Shown here in pieces: positions 31,732 through 43,236 of a DNA stretch of 64,000 nt (the stretch's first letter is position 1; every line of letters starts with the position of its first letter). Position numbers and translations under genes: made by a program. Origin of the DNA: Pictodentalium vernedei (lineage: Eukaryota; Mollusca; Scaphopoda; Dentaliida; Dentaliidae); NCBI GenBank assembly GCA_031216915.1, contig CM062296.1, positions 791,694,823 through 791,758,822 on the forward strand. The letters are read 5' to 3'. The notes beneath the pieces are model-generated. The model saw only the letters and a program-made list of their open reading frames with translations, searched no databases and had not been told where the DNA came from.

Positions 31732-33290
31732 CAAACTGTTTACACCATTGTATAAACAGTTTGTTAACAATGAATCCTTTTCCCTGTTGATAAACTCTCT
31801 ATCTGTAAGGTATCATGTCCTGACTATTTGACGGTTCGGCCTTTCTAACAGTATATCACAAATTGAAAGGAATTGGCCTGAAGGCTACCCACAAAGCCCA
31901 AGGCTTGAATGATCAATAATAACCCTACATTTTGGTCATACATGTATATGGCAGAAATTCACAATTACATAATGAGAATCTGTGAAAGTAGTCAGTTGCA
32001 TTGGTAAATGGCATTATGCCATTGTATGAGTACTATTCATGGTGAGAATAGTCCTTTTTTGTCAGATCTGTTTAGATTACATTTATCTTAGATTACATAA
32101 ATGATAATTCGTTTAAATTGCTTTAACTATTTTCAAAATCGTGAACCACTGATAATGTGATGGGGAACGGTAAACGTCTGTCCACATTCCCATGCTGCTA
32201 GCCCATATCCTGTACTACTATTCACCCCCCTGTTAACCCAGACGAGGTGAAGATGTCAGGGCAAAGCCATTCTAAAAGGGAGGAGGCCCCCTCCTCTACT
32301 TTCAAGTTCAAATATGTGTATATATATTATTTATATATATTTCTCTGTGTTGTAAGCACACATGTTTTAATTAGATAATTAGCCTTAGGCGATTCACAGT
32401 GGGACACTTCTCTGGCATATTACTAGTCAGCATGAAATGTTTTCATGCTATCTAAAGTCAATTAATATTGAAGTGACCGACACTTTCAGTCATCATGGTT
32501 ATCAAGAATATTATTTCTCGGGATACGCTTGATAGCAGAATTGTTGCTTACCAGTTTCAGGCATCTTGACATATTGCTATCTGACCATCACAAGGCGAGA
32601 TATAGAGTGTGGAGAACAAGCTATTGGAGAGACTTGGGTTTCAACCGTTTAGGAGTGAGACGCCACATAGGGTCTCATGCGAGTGGAATTGCTGGGCAAT
32701 CCACGAAGTTCCGTTGTACGCCGCTATTATCAGATTAGGTTGACGAGGGCTACAAGCCCGAATTTAGAGAGCAGATTACGAACCCAAGAAACGGCTAAGT
32801 TTAGATGTCATTAGCGAGGATCGACTCGCACCTGTCTCAAAGTGTAGGCTTTTGTATTGTGCTATTAACCCTCGTGAACGCAGATGTTGATCGCGTAGTA
32901 GCCTGTTTAGTATCTGTAGCCTGTTTAGTATCAGAGTGCTGAGAGTATCGACTCAGGGTCGACAGTCACAATTCGCGCAAGTTCGAATCGCTTATTGAAT
33001 TTGTGAGTTCCGCATGAACTGTGTACATTTCAAAGGACAGGAACATTCAAGGAGAGTTCCATCAAAGGACACGTGAATAAAGTATGTGACGTAGACTTGA
33101 TAAACTAGCCGACAGAGTGGATAAACTGAATCCAAATCAGAACTGTGTTGCCACAAAGTAACTGACATTTGCTAGTCGGAATCCTCCGGCAGTCAGAGCT
33201 GCAAACGCGCTCAGGCGCTACAGATTAAGACTCGGTGTTTAAAGCTCCTGTTGCGAGCCCTCGACAGATACATTTTGAGAGTGTTCTATA
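31732..33290. other. About 1.5 kb with no gene recognised
   Basis: An aaactgtttacaccattgta / acagtttgttaacaa foldback lies at 31730-31770. Otherwise apparently unique sequence without recognisable exons; low-quality open frames only. Confidence 0.35.
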
Positions 33291-33424
33291 CACTCTAAAT
33301 CCGTTGGGTTAAAAATCAACCCAAATCGACTGGGTTGAGTGAATATGAACCCAATTTGGGTTCATATTCACTCAACCCAGTCGATTTGGGTTGATTTTTA
33401 ACCCAACCGATTTTAGAGTGTGCC
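33291..33424. mobile_element. Foldback MITE with acactctaaa ends, nearly perfect over its full length
   Basis: Both halves pair with at most two or three mismatches: acactctaaatccgttgggt at the left and the inverse ...accgattttagagtgt at the right; centre gaacccaatttgggttc. 134 bp. No clear target duplication. Confidence 0.88.
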
Positions 33425-34042
33425 AGTACAAGGCTATAGATACACTGAATTTGATGAAAAACTATTAACCCTTGTGATAAATCTTCTACCATGTTGATGA
33501 AATTTTTAAATGTGTGGAATACGGAAATTAGTTTATCTTGAATGTAAATAAAAGAATCGTTGTTACTCTAATCATTGTTTCCTTTCCGCAGCCTGAAGTG
33601 ATTAGAAATCACACCTAACAAAGAACGAACCTATATTTCGATTTCACTTGGCAGGGAAGAAAATCATAGGGCGGTCCCAACTCAGCTCTGTGAGCCGAGT
33701 TTGGCCCGAGCCCGGATTCCGACCCTCCTAGTTGGCTCGTCCCCCAATATTTTCAATGGCGAGGCTAAACAACCCCATGTCACCCCTCCCACGTGGATAG
33801 AGGTGCCCTGACAGAAGTGTTGGTAAAAAACCTACAAAGCTTCCCTGATCAATATGCATCACTTATTTGAAAGATAAGAGCTCATAGGAAAAAAAAATTC
33901 AAGTCATGAAAAAAACGTGTTTTCAGAGCCACTGATCTAAAGACCCACCCACCCACCCAAGAACCGCCGTCTTTTGTCCGGAAAAAAATGATGACCTCCC
34001 CCCCCCCCCACACACTCACACCCTGCAGTCTTTAATAGTATT
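33425..34042. other. No gene recognised; C-run
   Basis: gaatcgttgttactctaatc and a splice-acceptor-like cctttccgcag at 33580-33591 are present, but no open frame follows. Run of C's near 33998-34008. Confidence 0.35.
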
Positions 34043-34185
34043 AAATCGAAAACGCACATTTTCTCGTTTCAAGCAAAACATTTTGTTTCTATCGAATGTA
34101 TGACAGCCTTGACAGATCGTCTGATCGAAGTGTTTACCCGAAGCGACCCCTGACCTTGCATATCATTAACGTCATGGCGATTCAG
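34043..34185 (-). repeat. Dispersed repeat R2, copy 2 (inverted)
   Basis: Inverse of 28085-28250, about 80 percent similar by eye. Confidence 0.65.
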
Positions 34186-34234
34186 CAATGGTCTTACTGA
34201 GAACAATGTCAATTCCCCTGGTACAGAAACCAGT

Positions 34235-34308
34235 TAACACCTCTTCTCCTGAGTTCCAGTGTGTTCTGTGTACCAGTATGCACATATAACACATTGGAAC
34301 TCAGGGGA
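34235..34308. repeat. Imperfect palindrome, gagttccagtgtgttctg type
   Basis: cctgagttccagtgtgtt and aacacattggaactcagg are inverted. A related palindrome is at 44929-44995 (ccctgagtaccaatttgttc). Confidence 0.65.
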
Positions 34309-34339
34309 TGACCTCGACACGGCTTCCATCAAAGATATT

Positions 34340-34590
34340 ATGGAAGTGTATGGTGTGAATAGCAGTAACATTTGGCGAATTACGCGGACTCGCACGTATG
34401 TGAAATTTTGTGGGACTGCTTTTACTGAATCGCCGAGACTGCACAGGATTCGTTTTGTTATTAGGCCTATGTCATTGTGAAATAATCTTGTGATGGAGCC
34501 GTGATCAAAGTTTACGTCAATCGAGAAGTATAAGATAATAATATGGTATTTTTGAGTTGCTTTTTGTATTCTCTGTTATAAATGAGATAT
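34340..34590 (+). repeat. Dispersed repeat R1, copy 2
   Basis: Direct copy of 27555-27740: tgatggagccgtgatcaaag and ttcattctctgttat-like words in the same order. R1 keeps its orientation relative to 27.4 kb while the neighbouring R2 is inverted. Confidence 0.65.
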
Positions 34591-34653
34591 CAAATGAATG
34601 AAGTTAATCTGATATATGTTGCGTTCTCATTGTTACATTTTCTTCCTCTGCAG

Positions 34654-34712
34654 AAAACCTAATAAAGGTAAAAATATGACAACGAGGACACGGCGTATCC
34701 GCCCTGTGCCGG
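34654..34712 (+). CDS. Candidate small exon (unassigned)
   Basis: A very good acceptor (tacattttcttcctctgcag) precedes 34654 and a good donor (GTGCCGG|GTAAGC) follows 34712. The 59 nt between can read KPNKGKNMTTRTRRIRPVPG. No family is recognised and no partner exon was found, so this may be chance. Confidence 0.22.
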
Positions 34713-34748
34713 GTAAGCTACGTGACGAGAGTCCACAGAGACCACTAC

Positions 34749-34995
34749 TTAACCCTTTACCTAACATGAAAAGCAGACGACACTTGCAAAAAAATTCTTG
34801 AAATTTGTTTTATTTTTTTTGTCTTAAAAACATAGATTTTGACCCTTAGTTGGAACGAGCTCGACGAGCTCGTTCCAACGAGGGGTCAACACCTATGTTT
34901 TTGAGACAGAAATTGAAAAAAATAATGAAAATTAATTGGCGATTTTTGAGAATAGAGCTGGCAGGTTTGGACCGTTACCTTGGGTAAAGGGTTAA
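34749..34995. mobile_element. TTAA-target MITE, family M1 (copy 4)
   Basis: ttaaccctttacctaacatg, centre gttggaacgagctcgacgag, end ttgggtaaagggttaa. Complete. Confidence 0.92.
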
Positions 34996-35125
34996 ATTCC
35001 CTCCAAGTAAGATAGTTTGATCAGCTTATGCCATTCAGTCGGTGTTGCTGGGCCTTGCGGTTCAATTTTCCGATTTGCCGCAAAAACAGGAGCTGAAAAA
35101 CCCCCAAACCGCACAGCTCCAGTAA
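34996..35125. repeat. Dispersed repeat R3, copy 2
   Basis: ttccctccaagtaagatagt followed by cggttcaattttccgattt matches 4280-4425. The M1 copy stands exactly at its left border. Confidence 0.5.
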
Positions 35126-35465
35126 AAGATCAATAACTATCCAGTGATGATCACCATCTGAAACTTTGTACAGGATATAGATATGTTAACCATAGTGGTG
35201 AACCTTCAAATATTCGGTAAGGGGAACGGGGCTGCCAAAACCTACCAGTGCTTTACCCCGGGGGGTCAACTGCTTTCAATCTATGCCACTTAGCCAGCAT
35301 GGAGATAAATGAAATACTTTAAAATCAGGAAACAAGAAGACTTCAGTTGATAAATTATCGTGGAGGTATTTCTTTCTTAGTACTTTAGTAGTGTTTTGAA
35401 ATGTTTCTCTTTTTTAAACATTCTTTTGAAATATTGTCTGTCACCACCCTTACGATATTATGAAA
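35126..35465. other. No gene recognised
   Basis: No supported feature. Confidence 0.35.
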
Positions 35466-35469
35466 AGGA

Positions 35470-35872
35470 ATTTATTTATTTATTCATTAGGATTTAATGA
35501 AACATTAAAAGCTAAGGGCATATCGTGTCGGTGACAGTTTTACGGGTGGGGGAAACCAGAGTACCCGGAGAGAACCACCGATCAACGACGAGCAGCTGCC
35601 ATCTCCCCAACATCGTAACTCCGCACTGCCGCACAGGCAAGGTTAGATTGGCTGAAGACGTGCGTACCATCGACATGCCGTACGCCCGAGTACACGGCGA
35701 CATCGTGCACCCATGTGGACACTCACGGTTAAGTGCCTCATTCAAGCACATAACGCGGGAGTCCGAATCGATCGCTCAGACGATCACCCATCCAAGGATC
35801 AGCCGGGCGCGACGTTACTTAACTTAGGTGATCTGACGAGAACAGGTTATCGCAACACCACCGCGCCCCCAT
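35470..35872 (-). mobile_element. 5S rRNA-derived SINE, full-length
   Basis: On the minus strand: head gggggcgcggtggtgttgcg, then gatcacctaagttaagtaac, the C-box-like ttggatgggtgatcgtctga, the common SINE body and an aaataaataaatt tail. Same family as 1386-1775. Confidence 0.9.
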
Positions 35873-36003
35873 AAAAGGGAATTCAATTCTCTCGAAAACG
35901 TTCTAGCTAGAAGAAAAAACACGAAAACGTCCGTCATATAAAACTGACGACTTCATCACTTGTGACGTAAACTGCGCACACAAAAAAAACAGTATATCAA
36001 TTG

Positions 36004-36542
36004 TAGGGCTGTCACGATTTTTTAATTTAGGAATCGATTAATCGTCGCAAATAATCGGTGATAATCGATTAATCGTACCTAAATGCCCCCCTCCCACTCT
36101 TTGAAGTCGATAAAAATGAAGTTCAAGTCAGTTGACCTTCCTCAAGGAAACAACACAGACGATCCCTTTTTAGGTACATTCAAAGCTTTGATGTTCTGAA
36201 CTTTTGAACCGTCAGTGTAACAATCAAGACCGGACGGCAGTTGCGAAGTTCGCAACTGCCGACCGGTCTTGATTATTACACTGACGGTTCAAAAGTTCAG
36301 AACATCAAAGCTTTGATGAATGTACCTGAAAGACAATTGCTTCCAACAGCCTCTTGAGGGTGTAACATCGATGTTCTTAACTCTTTACCTTTAGAAACAA
36401 TAGTTTTTTCATCAAATTTTCTTTTAATTATTAAACGTCTAAAACGGGATACAATTTACCGATTATTCGACAACGAAAAATACTAATCGATTTCGCCGTG
36501 ACCGATCAACAGTCGATTAATCGATTAATCGTGACAGTCCTA
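36004..36542. mobile_element. hAT-type MITE, agggctgtcacg family, copy 1
   Basis: Ends tagggctgtcacgatttttt and aatcgtgacagtccta. Internal palindrome of about 136 bp centred on gcgaagttcgcaactgcc near 36247. The flanking 8-mers (atcaattg, ttcaaaac) no longer match, so this copy is older or damaged. Confidence 0.85.
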
Positions 36543-36739
36543 TTCAAAACATCATAAACTGATTCCAACTGCAGTCTGCAGATAAAAAAGGTTCTGTATC
36601 GAATAAATACAGGTTATTACAACAGCAGGGTTCCACAGAGTTGGCGGCATCGGACCGGCCAAACCAAACGATAGTGCCACAGGCGTTGCTTTAGATGTGG
36701 CTGATATGGGCTCGTCGATGAGATCATTGATAAGTTTAA

Positions 36740-36968
36740 TTAATCCTTTTCCTAACATGAAAAACAGACGACACTTGCAAACAAAATTCTTGAAAAACTA
36801 CTTTTTTTCATTTTTTTCTCAAAAACATAGGTTATGCCCCCTCATTGGAACGAGCTTGACGTAACCTATGTTTTTGAGACACAAAATGAGAAAAATTATA
36901 AAAATGAATTGGCGATTTTTGTGAATAGCGCTGGATGGCTTTGTCGGTTACGTTGGGTAAAGGGTTAA
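36740..36968. mobile_element. TTAA-target MITE, family M1 (copy 5, half palindrome lost)
   Basis: ttaatccttttcctaacatg to gggtaaagggttaa. The central foldback is reduced to cattggaacgagcttgacg, so one arm has been deleted. Confidence 0.88.
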
Positions 36969-37505
36969 TCTGCATCGTCGTATTCCGGGAAGTTGAGAGG
37001 AGCAGACCGGCATAGATCAAACACTTCGCCGAAGGTCGTTGGATTACCAATTGCTACATCATAGTATTCATTCTTGCCCTGCTGTGTCCAGAATCCTTTG
37101 TGTGGAGAGGTATTATTTTGACCAACCATCGTCTGAGCGTTTTCAAGCACTGGTGGCTAGTTTTCCGGGCCCATGCCCTCTCCTCATCAGATCATTGGGA
37201 AATATGATGTATTCGATCGTTTCGTATATTAGTTTGTTTGTGAAATAGCTTTGTGTGCAGAAGATTTAAACATATCACACGAGTAGTCGTTCAAAAACTA
37301 TTCTAGAAGATAATTTGGCCGGGCAAACTATGTCGGGAATGACTATGCCAATAAACGCATGCTACTGTAAAAATTCTATGGTTGCATTTTCTAAACTGGA
37401 CGACGAAAACATTAGTTCCACAACAAGACATGACATTGGTAATAGTCTCACAACATGGCCAACAACCCACGTAACACTCATCGTACTCCGCTGTATTATG
37501 TCAGT
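36969..37505. other. No gene recognised
   Basis: Several short open frames on both strands, none with a known domain. Confidence 0.35.
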
Positions 37506-37509
37506 TTCT

Positions 37510-37850
37510 GCTTGACAGTTTGCACAACAAGATTGACTGAGTTAGGCTGCCATATCTCACTATCAAACCTGAATTTGTTAAGTAATTCTTTCTAAGCCCC
37601 ACGTGAACCCTGGGAAGGGTAGCAGTGCTTGTTTACTGTGGTAAACAAACTCTGTTTTACTTGTAAAGTAGGACCCAGTCACCAGTGCTAGGGACGAAAG
37701 TCCTCTAAAATGGGCAACAAGGGAATAAACGATCGACTAAACTTGGCTTTATCCCCATGTGGTGGTCACGATTAGCTATTGTGCAAAAAATATGTCACCT
37801 TATGTCACCTTACGCAATAATAAATAAATAAAAAAATAAATAAGGTCGTA
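37510..37850 (+). mobile_element. SINE-like element with shared tail but unknown head
   Basis: The body cttgtttactgtggtaaac ... gaaagtcctctaaaatgggc is followed by the tail ggtcacgattagctattgtg and an (aaata)n run, the same tail as the tRNA and 5S SINEs. The body recurs in inverse at 45310-45530 and 48575-48850. No tRNA or 5S head is visible. Confidence 0.65.
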
Positions 37851-38064
37851 CAGGTTTGTGGGGTGACGTTATGGCTGATCGACCGCAAAAAGCCAGAAGT
37901 AAACCGCCATTGTTTGTGAAACTAGGATGCTAATAACCAGTATTTAGAAGAAACTGAATTTCCTTTCTTTGGAGAAATTCGTACTGTTTATATTCTATCT
38001 ATATTAATTACAAAGTATGTTTGCAATCGGCCTTAAATAGTATTTATTGGAAAATTTTTTTTTT

Positions 38065-38462
38065 TTTTTTGGGGGGGGGGGGAGGGGTTAACGGCACTTT
38101 CGAAAAACAGGGTCACCTCATGTCGGACAGTTTTACAGGTGGAGAAAGCCGAGCAACGGCGAGAAACTGTCAGGCTCCCCAACACACTAACTCCACACAA
38201 GCAGGGTTAGCATTGGTGGAAGACAAAAACACCATCGACGCGAGTACGCCCTAGTACACAACGTTACCGTGCCCCCGCGTGGGCAATGGGGTGAAGTGTC
38301 TTGCCCAAGGACACAACGCGGTTGCCGCAGGTGGGATTCGAACCGAAGACCTCTCGATTTGCAGCCTGCACCTCAACGTACTGATCCACACCCTCCACCC
38401 CACCCCCCACCCCTTATTGGAAAATATAGCACTGCCAGTGTCGAATTGAAATACAGACATTA
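38065..38462 (-). mobile_element. tRNA-derived SINE
   Basis: Minus strand: ggtgtggatcagtacgttga (worn A box), ggttcgaatcccacctgcgg (B box), ttgtgtccttgggcaagaca, and the end aaaactgtccgacatgaggt with aaagtgccgttaa; the usual A-rich tail is replaced by a C/T run read on this strand (38057-38092 on plus). Confidence 0.88.
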
Positions 38463-38886
38463 AACCCAATAGCATTACTTAAAGCTAATACAATTTTTAT
38501 GATGATTTACGAGCTCCTTTTATGTGTATATGTCATCCGCCAAAAAAAACTACACATGTTTAAGAGCCAAGGAAGGAATCGCAAACGTTATAATACAAAT
38601 GAAAATGATGTTTCGTCGCTTGAAATGTGGCTCGGCTTTTTTCTTTTCCAGTTTTCTCGAATTAACTGGTGGTGTTAATTATTTTTGGTCGTTAAAATTT
38701 GTTCACGTGCTGCCGCATTATAACAATTTATGGGAAACCATCACCTACAAAAAGGCAAATCATCAAAATAAAAATGTTAAGAAGCAAATCACTAAATTTG
38801 AATCCTTGGTGTTGTGTTACCCGTATTTTAGAGTAAATCACCAATATGGACTTCCAAAACTCTACCAGTTCACACACATTCATAAC
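38463..38886 (+). other. No gene recognised; long open frame without known domain
   Basis: The 121-codon frame 38524-38889 (MYMSSAKKNYTCLRAKEGIA) is AT-rich, has no recognised motif and ends at the hAT MITE; I do not call it a gene. Confidence 0.3.
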
Positions 38887-39431
38887 TAGGGCTGTCACGA
38901 TTTTTTAATTTAGGAATCGATTAATCGTTGCAAATAATCGATGATAATCGATTGATCGCACCTAGATGACCCCCCCCCCCCTACCTCTCTTTGAAGTCGA
39001 TAAAAATGAAGTTGAAGTCAGTTGACCTACCTCAAGTAAACAACGAAGACGATCCTCTTTTAGTTACATTCAAAGCTTTGATGTTCTGAACTTTTGAACC
39101 GTCAGTGTGATAATCAAGACCGGTCGGCAGTTGCGAACTTCGCAACTGCCGACCGGTCTTGATTATTACACTGACGGTTCAAAAGTTCAGAACATCAAAG
39201 CTTTGATGAATGTACCTGAAAGACAAATGCTTTCCACAGCTTCTTGAGGTTTAACATCGATGTTCTTAACTCTTTACCTTTGGAAACAATATTTTTATCA
39301 TCAAATTTTCTTTTAGTTATTAAACGTCTAAAACGGGATACAATTTACCGATTATTCGACAACGAAAAATACTAATCGATTTCGCAGTGACCGATCAACA
39401 ATCGATTAAACGATTAATCGTGACAGCCCTA
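38887..39431. mobile_element. hAT-type MITE, agggctgtcacg family, copy 2, with 8-bp target duplication
   Basis: Flanked by ttcataac at 38879-38886 and 39432-39439. Ends tagggctgtcacgatt and its inverse. Central palindrome at about 39070-39206 (caaagctttgatgttctg arms, centre ttgcgaacttcgcaa). Confidence 0.95.
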
Positions 39432-39614
39432 TTCATAACGGCTAGCATGGTATTGTGGCGATATAGAGCCAACTACGTTACAACATGGCCAATACTACTA
39501 TCATATTTCAATGAAGGGGCATATGCTGTACTTTTTGAGGCAACAATTAGAAATATTCAATTCTAGACTATTTCTTGTATGTCTCGTTTTTTTGTACTGT
39601 CAGGTAATTGTTTG

Positions 39615-39965
39615 TTTGTTTATTTATTGGGATTTAACGACACATTCAGTGACTATGGTCACTTCGCACAGCCAGGTTTGTAGATGGAGGAAGCCGGAGT
39701 ACCCGGAGAGAACCACCGAAGAGCAGCGAACAACGATCACACTCTCCAACTGACTAACCTTGCGCAAGTATGGTTAGCAGTAGGTGAAGGAACGTGCACC
39801 ATCGACGTGCAGTCTGCCTTAGTACACAGCTCTACCTTTCCCACGCAGGCAATCCAGATAAGTGTCTTGCCCAAGAACACAACGCAGATGGAGCGGGTCA
39901 GGACTGAACTGTCGACCTTTCCGTTTAAAGTCCAGTTCTCTAACCAATAAGCCACAACCGTTCCA
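39615..39965 (-). mobile_element. tRNA-derived SINE (diverged)
   Basis: Minus strand: ttgtggcttattggttagag (A box of another tRNA type), agttcagtcctgacccgct, body ttgtgttcttgggcaagac, tail aatcccaataaataaac. The head differs from the other SINEs here. Confidence 0.85.
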
Positions 39966-40970
39966 CTGTAAGTAAAAGGGTAATAATATGCCAATATGCC
40001 TTTTCGCAAGGAATAGTTATCGAATTGCCCGAACATTGAAAACTTAGGTACGGAAGTGTCTTCTCCGACCTCCAAACATGTCAGTAGGAATCGCAACTCA
40101 ATAAACCTCAAACATAGCACCAACCATCATTACGAATCGAATGAATTCATTCAATTGAAACTGTAAAAGTTTCAATAAATTTTTTATCAGTTGGAACAGC
40201 ACTCTGTATGCTGGCGTGCCGTGCACCGTACAAGGGTCATGCCTCAAGGCACTTTCTAATCAAAATTTCAAAACTTGCATGAAACGTCTATTGTATGTGA
40301 ACACGGATTTCTGACACACAACCTGTGTCCATGCTAAATAAATTAACATTCTATCTCAGAAAACCATTCATCGTAGCATTCATCCGTTTAAGTGCTAAAA
40401 AGGAATGGTTTTGTGTTATAAAAATTCGGTTGTCAAAACACACAGCAAGAGAACAAGCATGGAAAAATAGTGACGAGTGAAACTGGGAGTCCCGTTGAGC
40501 TGCTACATTAAAATTTCAGCATTGTCCCTATTACGACCGCCGTAGAAAGCAGCAGAGCGCTTTGATTACCACAGCGACCTATTTCGTGATCGGATTGCTA
40601 TCAGGGAAGAACACAAACCCTCAGGCCACCAGTCTAATTCTGTAAGGAATCCGACGCTGTTATATGTTGTTTGTTTAGCCACTTTTCATGTAAGTTTTTT
40701 CGCAGACTGTTGTTGATTTAATTTGATGTCCGTCTGCTCGCAAATATAGGCAGATATTCTTTTATGCTCCAGTTATATAAGTATTTCAATCAATTACAAT
40801 GTAATTCACCCCGAAAGCATCAAGATATAAACGCAATTGTTGGAACCACACGGCGTAATCATAAAACTACAGTTGTGATGAGTCACTGTTATTTAAGAAA
40901 CAGGCATATTTAATAATATTAGTAAAGTCATTAACAATTCGATAAATACAGATTACTATAACAGTCAACT
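39966..40970. other. About 1 kb with no gene recognised
   Basis: tcaggccaccagtctaattc near 40622 resembles tcagccaccaatccagttct near 6260 (about 40 bp); otherwise nothing. Confidence 0.35.
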
Positions 40971-41165
40971 GATCTGTGTTGTTGTATTCCGTCTCGTTGA
41001 CGAGATGAGATCGGCCAAATCAAACGAGACGCCTGGGGCGTCTCGTTTAATCTGACCAAACTCATTTCATCAACTCTCCCGCGGCGTCTCGTTTGATCTG
41101 GCCGATCTCATCTGATCAACTCGAGGAAATACAACAACACAGATCAACTTACTGTTGTAGTAATT
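40960..41165. repeat. Foldback with an internal duplicated arm
   Basis: Outer arms agtcaactgatctgtgttgt / acaacacagatcaactt enclose gagatgagatcggccaaatc and gatctggccgatctcatc. The word cgtctcgttt(a/g)atctg occurs twice on the right side (41038, 41088), so one inner arm was duplicated. Confidence 0.75.
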
Positions 41166-42430
41166 TGTTTTTATATGACAATTAGTATTTTAAACTGATC
41201 ATAACACCTGAAATATCAAATACAACAAGAATTATGTTACCCAAATAACCATTAACAATTTATGGAATTGGAGAATCCCAAACGCACAGCAACATCGAAC
41301 GCTCGTTTAGAACATGAGGTTACAATACAGTGTTTTCGTGCAAACAGCGCCTCTAGTGGTTTGCACCCAACCTTTAATGGAGGATAAAAGTTCTGGAATT
41401 ATCCGATTGGTGGAAAATGAACTAAGCTTGTAAGTGTGAATAAAATTTTAAAGTGCATGTTTTGGAAAAAATATAAAAATATTGGTGACTATTGTCTTCT
41501 GAAATGTGTGAGAGAAAACTAAAATTGGGTGGGTGGGGGGGGAGGGGTAGGTAAAAATATGTCTATTTCATTCAGTGCGAAATTGGATGGGAGAACAGGA
41601 AGCTCCAAATTTAAAGGCAAACTTCACATGGCGACCTATATTTTTTTTCAGTATCTTTTTTTCACGAGATGATAAACTAAATGGATAGATGGTTGTTTTT
41701 GCCCAAATCACCTTGATGAGATGGGGAGAGGAGGGAAGATGAGTACAGTCGTCAAAGGAAAAAAAAACCCACTGTATTGTTACCATAAAACTTGAAAGTC
41801 AAAACAATGGAGGCAAGACTTAAATTTCAATCAGAATCGCTTTCGATAATACAAATTCTCCTACGTTTTATTGGGTACGCATCCTGAAAATAGTTAATTG
41901 TTATTTTGAAATTGTTCAACATGGCATTTTCAAATAGACCTCGACGAAAGGGTTTTAAGGACGGAAGAACCACACGTGTTCGTAAATACTTTGAATTTTT
42001 TTTCTCTCTGTGCTAAAGCATTCAAAACATTTGGGCAAGGCCTGATGAACATCGAGTGTGTACACAACTGTCAGAAATTCGTATTTGAGCAGACTCGTCT
42101 TACATTACCAGTATCAGGAGTTCTATGAAAGTGGGTTACGCTAAAAAACACGAGACACAAATATTTCTGTTGAAATTTCGAATAACATAACACAATGAAA
42201 ACAGTATGGACAATAAACACGCCGTATCCATAAAGAGAAAGCACATGAACGGGGAAGTTTCTTTTTAATACTTTAAAATCACTCAAAGTATTCACAATTA
42301 GTCATTATTTTATTTTTTCGCAAGTTTGTGCATATTAAATGCTAGACCACAAATTGGCTGTTTACTATGGAGCACGCTTCACTCTTTTTTTATTTTGTTT
42401 TAACGAAATAAATATCTGTTGTGTTATGCA
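41166..42430. other. About 1.2 kb with no gene recognised
   Basis: G-rich run gggtgggtggggggggaggg at 41526-41550. No exon supported. Confidence 0.35.
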
Positions 42431-42434
42431 GGTT

Positions 42435-42665
42435 CAGCTTAGAGCGCCTCACTGGAAAACTTTGCTTAGTCAAAGTGACTAACTTAGGTTAGTCAAAAGC
42501 TTGTCCCCCAGTGACTAAGATTGGTTAGTCAAAATGACTAACCTACTACATTAGTCAAATTGACTAAGGTGCATTCATGGAAATACTGGTCATTTTGACT
42601 AAGAGGTTGACTAACTTTCTACTAACATTAGTCAAAAGTTAGTCACTCATCAAGGGGTGGGAGGA
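42435..42665. repeat. Array of ttagtca / tgactaa words
   Basis: At least twelve occurrences of ttagtc or gactaa in 230 bp, mostly in pairs such as ttagtcaaaatgactaa that are themselves palindromes. TGACTAA is close to AP-1-type sites (TGASTCA). No coding. Confidence 0.75.
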
Positions 42666-43120
42666 TCTCCAGGGCAACCAGCCAGTGAACATCAGGGACT
42701 ACAGCACACCGAACAAAATAATCTTCCTATAGTGTTACTTTCAAGACCAATGAAATCTTTGAGGGAGTCATCCAGAAAATCTAAAATTCATGAACTACTG
42801 TATAAAATATCCAGTGGCCGATAAAATGAAGATTTGCTGATGTCATGAATTTCCCATACCAGCAACAACAAGAGTTACCATGCAAGCTCTTTGTATATTG
42901 TGGTCATGCAACAGTAAAATAGTTGTTTGTGGTACCAAATCACAGAGCTGGTTCCACAAATAACCATATTTGTGTGGTTTCATAGACAAATATTATAGCC
43001 ATATACAATAACAGTTCATTAAGCACAGTACTAAGGAATTTTCTTTTCAGACTGTTTCAAATAAAATAACGTAACTTTTCCCAGAACAAATAAATATATA
43101 TAGAATATACCTATAGTAGC
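42666..43120. other. No gene recognised
   Basis: No supported feature; acaaataaccatatttgtgtggtt at 42955-42980 is a small inverted pair. Confidence 0.35.
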
Positions 43121-43122
43121 TT

Positions 43123-43236
43123 GGTGTACCAAATGTTCACCACGAGTGGTGAAGTTTTGTTAACCGCGAGCCTTCGGCGCGCGGTTAACACCACTTCACC
43201 ACGAGTGGTGAACATTTGGTACACCAAGCTACTTTG
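43123..43236. repeat. Foldback repeat, about 114 bp
   Basis: agcttggtgtaccaaatgtt and its inverse surround cgagccttcggcgcgcg; the word caccacgagtggtg appears in each arm and is itself a palindrome. Confidence 0.88.

Noticed and set aside
34654-34712. Treating the candidate small exon as part of the PAN or lectin gene
   Set aside because: It is on the plus strand, far from the lectin exons, and its basic sequence matches neither family; kept only as a low-confidence exon.
42435-42665. CRISPR-like array
   Set aside because: Repeats are 7-17 bp palindromic words with irregular spacing and no spacers of constant length; the DNA is animal.
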